Origin: JAVBNO01 sp031551485
GTDB taxonomy: Bacteria; Bacillota; Clostridia; Oscillospirales; Ruminococcaceae
Assembly (NCBI GenBank): GCA_031551485.1
Contig: JAVBNO010000029.1
Coordinates: forward strand, 1 to 6,639
Length of the DNA stretch: 6,639 bases
Reading direction: 5' to 3'
The position numbers and the translations under genes were made by a program. The notes under the pieces were generated by a model. It saw only the letters and a program-made list of their open reading frames with translations. It had not been told where the DNA came from and made no database searches. This document shows, piece after piece, positions 1-6,639 of the stretch (the stretch's first letter is position 1; every line of letters starts with the position of its first letter).

Positions 1-132
1 GAGGCATTGGCGGCCTATTTATATGGCAAAGAAAATGAAATACAGTCCGTACGGATTGTACTGGCCTCCAAAATGGCTGGTGTGTCCGCCGCCCAAACCG
101 CGGAAAGGTTGAGGGAAAGCTATGCGCAGTAA
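1..132 (+). CDS. atpC: V/A-type ATPase subunit C, C-terminal 43 residues (partial)
   Basis: This frame is open from the first base and stops with TAA at 130-132, so only the tail of the gene is present. The tail reads as an acidic-basic helix with a QSVRIVLASKMAG segment followed by an AERLRESYA end. This matches my memory of subunit C (subunit d / NtpC) C-termini, in which a residue pattern like IRNIRIILVGKLNG precedes a final RLR-Y. Subunit C is the funnel-shaped protein that seats the D-F central shaft on the membrane c-ring. Its identity is strongly supported by position: it lies directly before F, A, B and D, the usual order in bacterial V/A-ATPase operons. Its last 11 nt overlap the start of the next gene, suggesting translational coupling. 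The start and most of the protein lie outside the window. Confidence 0.85.
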   Translation, partial: EALAAYLYGKENEIQSVRIVLASKMAGVSAAQTAERLRESYAQ

Positions 133-442
133 AATTGCCGTTGTCGGTGAAAAAGAGAGTGTTCTCGGTTTTAAGTCTGTGGGCTTTGAGGTGTACGAAG
201 TGTCGGTACCCCAGACGGCGGAAGTGCTGATTGATAAGCTGGCCGAAAAAGAATACGGTATTATCTTTGTTACCGAGCAGACATTAAACCCCATCATCCA
301 CGTGATGGAGCGATATAAAACCCGCAAAATTCCGGCCATCATCCCCATACCGGGACGGGCGGGTGCGTTGGGTATCGGCATGCACAGCGTTAAAAAGAGC
401 GTGGAGCGCGCAGTCGGCGCCGATATTTTGTTTAAAGATTAG
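122..442 (+). CDS. atpF: V/A-type ATPase subunit F (central shaft)
   Basis: A 106-residue protein, the normal length for subunit F (called NtpG in Enterococcus hirae). Subunit F binds subunit D to form the rotating central shaft of the cytoplasmic V1/A1 head and helps couple ATP turnover to rotation. The sequence shows the expected Rossmann-like alternating pattern: an N-terminal strand KIAVVGE, a GFKSVGFEVYEV segment, then YGIIFVTEQ around residues 45-53, and the family-typical IPAIIPIPG at about residues 70-78. The ATG at 122 is preceded by GAGGG at 111-115, six bases away, and lies inside the end of subunit C. The C-terminal AVGADILFKD also fits the family. This atpF is the V/A-type F subunit and is unrelated to F-type ATPase subunit b, which shares the symbol. 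Confidence 0.95.
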   Translation: MRSKIAVVGEKESVLGFKSVGFEVYEVSVPQTAEVLIDKLAEKEYGIIFVTEQTLNPIIHVMERYKTRKIPAIIPIPGRAGALGIGMHSVKKSVERAVGADILFKD

Positions 443-461
443 ACTGACTTTAAGAGTAGGT

Positions 462-466
462 AGGTG
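462..466 (+). promoter_or_regulatory. Ribosome binding site deciding the subunit A start
   Basis: AGGTG lies 6 bases before a TTG codon at 473. That TTG gives a protein beginning MSQGKIVKVSGP, which matches the usual subunit A N-terminus (compare MIQG in the Thermus protein). The GTG at 464 overlaps this site, so using it would leave only the weaker AGAGTAGG just upstream. The TTG is therefore preferred. Confidence 0.5.
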
Positions 467-472
467 GAACAA

Positions 473-2244
<1,772 letters not shown>

Positions 2245-2245
<1 letters not shown>

Positions 2246-3621
2246 TGCAAAGAGATTATCGTACCATACAAGAAGTGGCTGGCCCGCTGATGCTTGTTAA
2301 AGATGTGGAAGGCGTCACATACAACGAGTTGGGCGAGATTGAATTGCCCAGCGGTGAACTGCGCCGTTGCAAGGTGCTGGAGGTCAACGGCAACAACGCG
2401 CTGGTACAGCTGTTTGAAAGCTCCGCTGGTATCAATCTGGAGCACTCCAAAGCCCGGTTTTTAGGCCGCGGTTTGGAACTGCCTGTATCCGAGGATATGC
2501 TGGGACGGGTTTTTTCCGGCATGGGACGCCCCATTGACGGCGGCCCAGACCTCATCCCCGAAGATCGGGTGGACATCAACGGCGTACCGATGAACCCCGC
2601 CGCCAGAACCTATCCTGAAGAATTCATTCAGACCGGTGTTTCCGCTATTGATGGTTTGAATACATTGGTCCGCGGCCAAAAACTGCCCATTTTTTCCGGC
2701 TCCGGCTTGCCCCACGCCAAGTTGGCGGCCCAAATTGCCCGCCAGGCCAAGGTGCGCAGCGGTGATAGTAAATTTGCGGTGGTGTTTTCGGCCATCGGCA
2801 TTACCTTTGAGGAAGCGGATTTCTTCATCAGCGACTTCCGCCGTACCGGCGCCATCGACCGGACGGTGCTGTTTGTAAACCTGGCCAACGACCCGGCCAT
2901 TGAGCGTATTGCCACCCCGCGTATGGCGCTGACCGCCGCCGAGTTTCTGGCATTTGAAAAGGGCATGCATGTGCTGGTTATCCTTACTGACATCACCAAC
3001 TATGCCGAGGCGTTGCGCGAAGTGTCCGCCGCTCGCAAAGAGGTGCCCGGGCGCCGCGGCTATCCCGGCTATCTCTACACCGATCTGGCGTCACTGTACG
3101 AACGGGCCGGGCGCAAAGAGGGCGCGACGGGTTCCATTACGATGATTCCCATTTTGACCATGCCCGAGGACGACAAAACCCATCCCATCCCCGACCTCAC
3201 CGGCTATATTACCGAGGGACAGATCATCCTCTCCCGGGAACTTTACCGCAAAGGCATTACCCCGCCTATTGATGTGCTGCCCTCCCTATCCCGCTTGAAG
3301 GACAAAGGCATTGGCCACGGCAAAACCCGCGAAGACCACGCCAACACAATGAACCAGCTTTTTTCTGCATATGCCCGGGGCAAGGACGCCAAAGAGCTGA
3401 TGACCATTTTGGGTGAAGCGGCGCTGTCCGATGTGGATAAGCTTTATGCCCGCTTTTCTGACGCTTTCGAGCAAGAATATGTTTCCCAAGGGTATGAGAC
3501 CAATCGGGACATTGAAACGACGCTGGACATTGGCTGGAAGCTTCTTTCCATTTTGCCCAAGTCCGAACTCAAGCGTATTAAACAGGAGTTCATCGACCGG
3601 TATCTGCCGGAGGACGAGTGA
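2245..3621 (+). CDS. atpB: V/A-type ATPase regulatory subunit B
   Basis: The 458-residue non-catalytic subunit that alternates with A in the hexameric head. As expected for B, the P-loop is degenerate: the Walker A position reads GSGLPHAK at residues 152-159 instead of GxxGxGKT. The arginine finger that reaches into the neighbouring A-subunit site is present in the PSLSRLKDKGIG stretch as Arg350. Other family hallmarks are GRVFSGMGRPIDGGP near residue 90, ALREVSAARKEVPGRRGYPGY around 255-275, and the C-terminal ELKRIKQEFIDRYLP. The ATG at 2245 overlaps the stop of A as TAATG, with a strong GGGGAGG at 2228-2234, so A and B are probably translated in step. This atpB is the V/A-type B subunit, not the F-type a subunit of the same symbol; the E. 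hirae name is ntpB. Confidence 0.98.
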
Positions 3622-3657
3622 TCCACCCAAAGACCAAGTGGATAAGGGGGTGCCGCT

Positions 3658-4314
3658 GTGGCGCTGATGACTGTGAATCCGACCCGTATGGAGCTGACCC
3701 GCTTAAAAAAGCGGCTGAAAACCGCCATGCGCGGCCACAAGCTTCTCAAAGACAAACGGGATGACTTGATGAAAAAATTTCTGGAGTTAGTACGCCAGAA
3801 TAAAGAATTGCGGGAACAAGTAGAGGCCATGATTGCCGGTGTTTACGAGGGCTTTGTGGTGGCCAGTGCTGTTATGAGCCCGGCGTTGCTGGAGGAGGCC
3901 CTTATGCTGCCGCGCCAAAATGTAGAGTTGGATGTGGACACGGCCAATATCATGAGCGTAAACGTGCCCATCTTCAACTTCTCTGCTATGAACTCCCCCG
4001 ACAACGACATTTATTCTTACGGCTTTGCTACCACTTCCGGCGAGCTGGACGATTCAGTAGCTGCGCTAAAAGCAGTGCTACCGTTAATGCTCAAACTGGC
4101 GCAAATGGAAAAAAGTGCCCAAATGCTGGCGGAAGAAATAGAGAAGACGCGCCGCCGCGTCAACGCGCTGGAATATGTACAAATTCCCTCCTTGCAGGAG
4201 ACAATTAAGTACATTACCATGAAGCTGGATGAAAACGAGCGCAGCAACCTGGCGCGCCTGATGAAAATTAAAGATATGATGGTGGCGGAAAGCCGTAAAA
4301 CCATGGAATACTGA
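3658..4314 (+). CDS. atpD: V/A-type ATPase subunit D (central shaft)
   Basis: A 218-residue protein that forms the long antiparallel coiled coil of the central rotor inside the A3B3 head, together with subunit F. The N-terminal signature NPTRMELTRLKKRLK, then GHKLLKDKRDDLM (about residues 6-40), is diagnostic. The C-terminal helix has RRRVNALEYVQIPSL at about 170-185, followed by a charged helix ending in RLMKIKDMM. Both long helices are rich in charged residues with heptad-like hydrophobics. The GTG at 3658 is preferred because AAGGGGG at 3644-3650 lies 7 bases upstream; the ATG at 3667 would be too far away. It is 36 nt after B and is the last gene of the operon, ending just before a strong terminator. 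It is not the F-type beta subunit, which shares the symbol. Confidence 0.97.
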   Translation: MALMTVNPTRMELTRLKKRLKTAMRGHKLLKDKRDDLMKKFLELVRQNKELREQVEAMIAGVYEGFVVASAVMSPALLEEALMLPRQNVELDVDTANIMSVNVPIFNFSAMNSPDNDIYSYGFATTSGELDDSVAALKAVLPLMLKLAQMEKSAQMLAEEIEKTRRRVNALEYVQIPSLQETIKYITMKLDENERSNLARLMKIKDMMVAESRKTMEY

Positions 4315-4325
4315 TGATCACATTC

Positions 4326-4357
4326 AAAAACCGGATGCCGTAGCATCCGGTTTTTTT
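4326..4357. terminator. Bidirectional intrinsic terminator between convergent genes
   Basis: A perfect 8-bp stem, CCGGATGC (4331-4338) with GCATCCGG (4343-4350), and a CGTA loop. It is preceded by five A and followed by seven T. On the + strand the T-run ends the ATPase operon 12 nt after the subunit D stop. On the - strand the A-run becomes a T-run that ends the ferredoxin transcript. Confidence 0.93.
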
Positions 4358-4363
4358 GCTTGT

Positions 4364-4552
4364 TTATTTGACTTCGATAGCTTCCACTGGGCAGCTGCTG
4401 GCCGCGTCTTTGGCCCGGTCAATTTCCCCTTCGGTCAAATCCCGCATAATGGCGACGGCTTTGCCATCATCGGCCATCGTGAAAATCTCCGGCTCCATAT
4501 CGGGACAAAGGCCACAGCCGATGCAAACATCTTTGAGAACGGTGGCTTTCAT
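4364..4552 (-). CDS. Small single-cluster [4Fe-4S] ferredoxin
   Basis: A 62-residue soluble electron carrier. It has CIGCGLC giving Cys10, Cys13 and Cys16, and a distant Cys54 followed by Pro (SSCPVEAI). This is the four-ligand arrangement of monocluster ferredoxins such as those of Thermotoga and Moorella; there is no second CxxCxxC motif. The protein is acidic in its middle part, typical of ferredoxins. The ATG at 4552 has a GGAGG (complement of 4560-4564) 7 bases upstream. It lies convergent to the ATPase operon and shares the bidirectional terminator, and is in the same orientation as the larger iron-sulfur gene 92 nt upstream. Its redox partner is not identifiable from the window. Confidence 0.95.
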   Translation of the reverse strand: MKATVLKDVCIGCGLCPDMEPEIFTMADDGKAVAIMRDLTEGEIDRAKDAASSCPVEAIEVK

Positions 4553-4576
4553 AGCGCTTCCTCCAATTTCTTTTTG

Positions 4577-4602
4577 AACAGTATTTGCATTCTAAAACTG
4601 TT
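4577..4602. repeat. Inverted repeat AACAGT-N14-ACTGTT over the ferredoxin start site
   Basis: A perfect 6-bp inverted repeat with a 14-nt centre. It touches the inferred -10 and covers the inferred transcription start, so it could be an operator or a weak 5' leader hairpin. The centre contains TTGCATTC (4585-4592), which equals one half-site plus spacer of the palindrome at 5418-5433 read on the - strand. Chance cannot be excluded for a repeat this short. Confidence 0.4.
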
Positions 4603-4609
4603 TATACCA
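4601..4609 (-). promoter_or_regulatory. Putative extended -10 promoter of the ferredoxin gene
   Basis: Read on the - strand this is TGGTATAAA, an extended -10 (TG-N-TATAAA). No good -35 hexamer is seen at 16-18 bp. Transcription would begin near 4594-4595, about 42 nt before the ATG. The stretch upstream (4616-4633) contains two overlapping short inverted repeats, TGATG-C-CATCA and ATCAT-A-ATGAT. Confidence 0.45.
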
Positions 4610-4644
4610 GTGAATTGATGCCATCATAATGATTGGGAAAACTG

Positions 4645-5358
4645 TCAGGCATCAGGCAGAATTTCGCCGTCGGTGCCGACGGTGACCACTTTCCAGGGAA
4701 TCATTTTACCGCAATCCCGCAGGGCGGTAATAGCAGCACTGGCAATGCCTCCGCAACAGGGCACCTCCATTCGTACAACTGTGACGCTTTTGATATCGTT
4801 CATTTGAAGAATGGCGGTAAGCTTTTCACTGTAATCTGTTTCATCCAGTTTGGGGCAGCCGATAATTGTGACCTTGCCCGCCATAAATTCGTGATGGAAA
4901 TTGCCGTAAGCGTAGGCGGTACAATCTGCCGCAATCAACAAATGACAACCTTCAAAATAGTGGGCATTGGGGGGGACAAGCTGGATTTGCACCGGCCATT
5001 GGTTCAGCATCGAGAAGGCAGGAACTACATCTTTCACCGAGGGCGTTGGCGCCGGCTGCCGTTCAATGACCTTGGAATGGGTGCCAGGACAGCCGCAGGG
5101 AAGTTTTTCCTGCACTTTCTTCAGCTCCATATTGCGTTTGACAGCCACTTCATCATATTCGGCAGCTTCTCGCTCCACGAATGTGATGGCGCCGGTCGGG
5201 CAGGCGGGCAAACAATTGCCAAGCCCATCACAATAATCGTCCCGCAATAATTTAGCCTTGCCATCCACCAGCCCAATGGCCCCTTCATGACAAGCGTTTA
5301 CGCAAAGGCCACACCCGTTACACAACTCTTCGTTTATTTCAATAATTTTCCGCACCAT
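4645..5358 (-). CDS. Iron-sulfur protein: ferredoxin-like domain plus Cys-rich C-terminal domain
   Basis: 237 residues from the ATG at 5358. The N-terminal domain (1-62) has a full cluster motif (Cys13, 16, 19, 23) and a second motif CDGLGNCLPACP with Cys43, 49 and 53, but Leu46 where the second cysteine normally sits. The remainder has further cysteines: CGCPG (88-92), GC at 138, DC at 146, GCPK (167-170) and a PCCGG pair at 201-202. I recognise this as a conserved anaerobe family annotated only as 4Fe-4S binding protein. From memory, similar proteins occur beside hybrid cluster protein genes under HcpR control, but no hcp gene is here. There are no membrane segments or signal peptide, so it is probably cytoplasmic. 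The upstream ATG at 5373 was not used because it overlaps the Shine-Dalgarno site. It is divergent from the Crp/Fnr gene, whose product probably controls it. Its reaction is unknown. Confidence 0.88.
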   Translation of the reverse strand: MVRKIIEINEELCNGCGLCVNACHEGAIGLVDGKAKLLRDDYCDGLGNCLPACPTGAITFVEREAAEYDEVAVKRNMELKKVQEKLPCGCPGTHSKVIERQPAPTPSVKDVVPAFSMLNQWPVQIQLVPPNAHYFEGCHLLIAADCTAYAYGNFHHEFMAGKVTIIGCPKLDETDYSEKLTAILQMNDIKSVTVVRMEVPCCGGIASAAITALRDCGKMIPWKVVTVGTDGEILPDA

Positions 5359-5366
5359 ATTTTTCG

Positions 5367-5371
5367 CCTCC
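5367..5371 (-). promoter_or_regulatory. Ribosome binding site deciding the iron-sulfur gene start
   Basis: On the - strand this is GGAGG, 8 bases before the ATG at 5358. The in-frame ATG at 5373 abuts this site (ATGGAGG) and has no Shine-Dalgarno of its own, so the shorter protein is favoured. Confidence 0.75.
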
Positions 5372-5390
5372 ATATTGCTTTGTTGACCTT

Positions 5391-5396
5391 ATTGTA
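5391..5396 (-). promoter_or_regulatory. Putative -10 of the iron-sulfur gene (activator-dependent)
   Basis: TACAAT on the - strand, matching TATAAT at 5 of 6 positions, with no recognisable -35. Transcription would start near 5384, giving a leader of about 26 nt. The palindrome at 5418-5433 is then centred at -41.5. A rival -10, TATGAT (complement of 5407-5412), would put the palindrome at -25.5, a repressing position. Confidence 0.45.
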
Positions 5397-5403
5397 GTAC
5401 AAT
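5391..5403. repeat. 13-bp palindrome ATTGTA-G-TACAAT
   Basis: A perfect 6-bp inverted repeat around one central base. Because of it, a TACAAT hexamer is present on both strands: 5391-5396 for the leftward gene and 5398-5403 for the rightward gene. The latter has TTGCTT at 5375-5380 with a 17-bp spacer. It may be two face-to-face -10 elements or a second protein-binding site. Confidence 0.45.
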
Positions 5404-5417
5404 CGGATCATAATTAA

Positions 5418-5433
5418 CGTTGCGAATGCAACG
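5418..5433. promoter_or_regulatory. Probable Crp/Fnr-family operator, CGTTGCGAATGCAACG
   Basis: A perfect 6-bp inverted repeat with a 4-bp centre, the 16-bp size expected for a Crp/Fnr dimer. It sits in the short divergent region between the iron-sulfur gene and the Crp/Fnr gene. It is centred 41.5 bp upstream of the inferred start of the former. It lies within about 25 nt of the inferred start of the latter, so activation of one and autorepression of the other is plausible. Binding by this regulator is inferred, not shown. Confidence 0.6.
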
Positions 5434-5456
5434 AAAAAATGAAAAGTGTGATCCAT

Positions 5457-6152
5457 ATGAAAACGCAAAAAATAAGCGCCTTTTTGGCATCGACAGCGCT
5501 GTTTGCCCACATTGATCCGGGCCAGATTGACTCATTATATACCTGTTTACACGGTCGCGTCAAACAATACGGGGTCGACGAAATCATTTTGCTGCCGGGA
5601 CAAGAGGTAAAGGACATCTCGATTCTGGTGGAGGGTACAGCGATTATTGCCAAAGAGGATGTCAGCGGCGGCAGATCGATTGTAGCCCGCCTGGTGCCTG
5701 GCGACATTTTTGCCGAGACCTTTGCCTGTGTGGGTATTCCTTGTGGTGTGACAGTGCAAGCAGAAGGGACGGCGTCCGTCTGTTTTTTGTCTTACAAAGA
5801 AATTTTACGACCCTGCCAAGAGGTTTGCACCAATCACAGTGTCTTAATTCAAAATCTGCTGCGCTTGATGGCGGAAAAAAATTTGACGCTAAGCCGTAAA
5901 CTAGGCTTTGTCGCCAAGCGGACGATTCGGCAAAAGGTTGCATCTTATTTATTGGAGCAAGCGTCACACGGGCAAAAAACCGGTACAGGTATTGTGGTGG
6001 AGATTCCGTTTAACAGACAACAATTGGCCGACTTTTTGGAAACCGACCGCAGTGCCCTCTCCCGGGAGTTGTGCACTATGCGTGAAGAAGGAATCATAGA
6101 GTTTTGGAAAAACAGCTTCAAGCTTACCGATGTCAAAAAATTGGCGGAATAA
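5457..6152 (+). CDS. Crp/Fnr-family transcriptional regulator
   Basis: 231 residues from the ATG at 5457. An N-terminal cyclic-nucleotide-binding-type beta-roll (about 9-125) includes LVEGTAIIAKED and PGDIFAETFA. A long dimer helix follows at about 125-155. A C-terminal winged helix (about 155-225) has the Crp/Fnr pattern FNRQQLADFLETDRSALSREL, with recognition-helix residues Arg198, Ser199 and Arg203 where E. coli CRP has Arg180, Glu181 and Arg185. The CRP cAMP-binding Arg-Ser pair is absent, and the FNR N-terminal cysteine cluster is also absent. There are seven scattered cysteines (30, 91, 96, 109, 120, 124, 206). An HcpR-like redox or nitric oxide sensor is possible but unproven. The in-frame ATG at 5439 adds six residues and has no Shine-Dalgarno. 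GTGATC at 5448-5453, which can pair with the 16S 3' end, favours 5457, although weakly. No clear terminator follows. Confidence 0.92.
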   Translation: MKTQKISAFLASTALFAHIDPGQIDSLYTCLHGRVKQYGVDEIILLPGQEVKDISILVEGTAIIAKEDVSGGRSIVARLVPGDIFAETFACVGIPCGVTVQAEGTASVCFLSYKEILRPCQEVCTNHSVLIQNLLRLMAEKNLTLSRKLGFVAKRTIRQKVASYLLEQASHGQKTGTGIVVEIPFNRQQLADFLETDRSALSRELCTMREEGIIEFWKNSFKLTDVKKLAE

Positions 6153-6201
6153 CCCATCCAAATCTTCATAAATCATTCATACTCTATACGGCGTTTTTCG
6201 A

Positions 6202-6207
6202 TATAAT
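6202..6207 (+). promoter_or_regulatory. Putative -10 of the sugar-binding lipoprotein gene
   Basis: A consensus TATAAT, 46 nt before the ATG at 6254, in an AT-rich stretch. No good -35 is seen at 16-18 bp (TTCATA at 6176-6181 would need a 20-bp spacer), so the promoter may need an activator or be a chance match. The 100-nt stretch 6153-6253 otherwise shows only the ribosome binding site GGGAGG at 6240-6245. Confidence 0.5.
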
Positions 6208-6253
6208 ACGTAAGGAATAAATAAGACATGGCTTTTTCAGGGAGGTCAATGAT

Positions 6254-6639
6254 ATGAGGCGAATGACAGCCATCATAGCGGTAATGATATTGGTTTTGAT
6301 AACCGGTTGCGGTCCGGCGCGGGCGGTGCCGTCCGAGCTGCCGGTATCCACCGTGCCCCAAAGCACCACGGAGAAAATAAAAATTGGTGTGGTTCTCAGC
6401 AAATTTGACGAAATGTTTTTGACCCAGGTGCGCAGTGCCCTTGAAACGGAATTGCAACAAAAAGCAACGATCACATTTATTGACAGCGACGGGTCCCAAA
6501 ACACACAGAATGAAAAACTCGACCAGCTCATTGAGAAAAAATACAATGTGATTTGCGTGGATTTGGTGGAAAGTAGCGCAAGCCAAAATGTGCTGGCTCG
6601 TTGCCAGCAGGCTGACATCCCGGTTGTGTTTTTTTTTTT
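6254..6639 (+). CDS. Galactose/glucose-binding (MglB-like) lipoprotein, N-terminal part
   Basis: The first 128 residues of an extracytoplasmic solute-binding protein of an ABC sugar importer (periplasmic-binding-protein-like I fold, Peripla_BP_4 type). A lipoprotein signal peptide is clear: MRRM, a hydrophobic stretch at 5-16, then the lipobox ITGC with Cys19 as the lipid-anchored residue. A Ser/Thr/Pro-rich linker (about 26-40) precedes the mature domain. From IKIGVVLSKFDEMF (42-55) onward the sequence follows E. coli MglB as I remember it: QN---D-L, then a strand ending DLV, then IPVVFF. MglB's ligand-contacting Asp14 appears to be Glu53 here, while Phe16 is kept as Phe55. Shine-Dalgarno GGGAGG lies 8 bases before the ATG. 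Permease and ATPase genes would be expected downstream, outside the window. The gene is cut by the edge within a T-run. Confidence 0.85.
   Translation, partial: MRRMTAIIAVMILVLITGCGPARAVPSELPVSTVPQSTTEKIKIGVVLSKFDEMFLTQVRSALETELQQKATITFIDSDGSQNTQNEKLDQLIEKKYNVICVDLVESSASQNVLARCQQADIPVVFFF

Noticed and set aside
2698..2721. Apparent loss of the Walker A motif in subunit B
   Set aside because: A degenerate P-loop is normal for the non-catalytic B subunit, and its arginine finger (Arg350) is intact.
2461..2970. 169-codon open frame on the - strand opposite subunit B
   Set aside because: Antisense shadow of a conserved gene, with no recognisable domain and no convincing ribosome site.
4633..5250. 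205-codon open frame on the + strand opposite the iron-sulfur gene
   Set aside because: The - strand frame carries clear cysteine cluster motifs and a good ribosome site; the + strand translation shows no family features.
5359..5373. Five-residue longer N-terminus (ATG at 5373) for the iron-sulfur protein
   Set aside because: That ATG abuts the GGAGG that serves the ATG at 5358 and has no ribosome site of its own.
6153..6200. Possible terminator after the Crp/Fnr gene
   Set aside because: No GC-rich stem followed by a T-run was found; the TTTTT at 6194-6198 has no hairpin before it.

Overview
The window looks like a chromosomal segment of a strictly anaerobic Firmicute (Clostridia or Negativicutes grade). 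The evidence is a bacterial V/A-type ATPase operon, Firmicutes-style Shine-Dalgarno sites (GGAGG), two ferredoxin-type genes next to a Crp/Fnr-family regulator, and a lipoprotein sugar-binding protein typical of a monoderm-style ABC importer. The species cannot be named from this sequence.

Region 1 (1-4314, + strand) is the distal half of a rotary V/A-type ATPase operon in the order C (3' end only), F, A, B, D. Genes overlap (C/F by 11 nt, A/B by 1 nt) or are closely spaced. A (catalytic) and B (regulatory) form the A3B3 head, D and F the central rotor shaft, and C the socket that couples the shaft to the membrane ring. The membrane and stalk subunits are not in the window and presumably lie upstream. 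Ion specificity (H+ or Na+) cannot be judged. The operon ends at a strong hairpin terminator (4326-4357) that reads equally well on both strands.

Region 2 (4364-5358, - strand) holds two iron-sulfur genes: a 62-residue single-cluster ferredoxin and, upstream of it, a 237-residue protein. The latter has an N-terminal ferredoxin-like domain, whose second cluster motif lacks one cysteine, and a cysteine-rich C-terminal domain of unknown function. The ferredoxin appears to have its own promoter, with an inverted repeat over the start site.

Region 3 (5359-6152) has a compact divergent control region and a + strand Crp/Fnr-family regulator. The control region contains a perfect 16-bp palindrome, CGTTGCGAATGCAACG, whose centre is 41.5 bp upstream of the inferred start site of the iron-sulfur gene. 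That is the classic activator position for a Crp/Fnr dimer, and the same site would lie at or just after the regulator's own start. The likely circuit is a redox or nitrosative-stress regulator activating the divergent iron-sulfur gene and repressing itself. This is inference.

Region 4 (6153-6639) is a promoter plus the 5' part of a galactose/glucose-binding (MglB-like) lipoprotein gene cut by the window edge. The last 11 bases are all T and may be an end-of-assembly artefact.

No RNA genes, insertion sequences, CRISPR arrays or gene-free stretches over 300 bases were seen. I do not see a clearly novel system. The best leads are the divergent operator, the atypical iron-sulfur protein and the sensor chemistry of its regulator.
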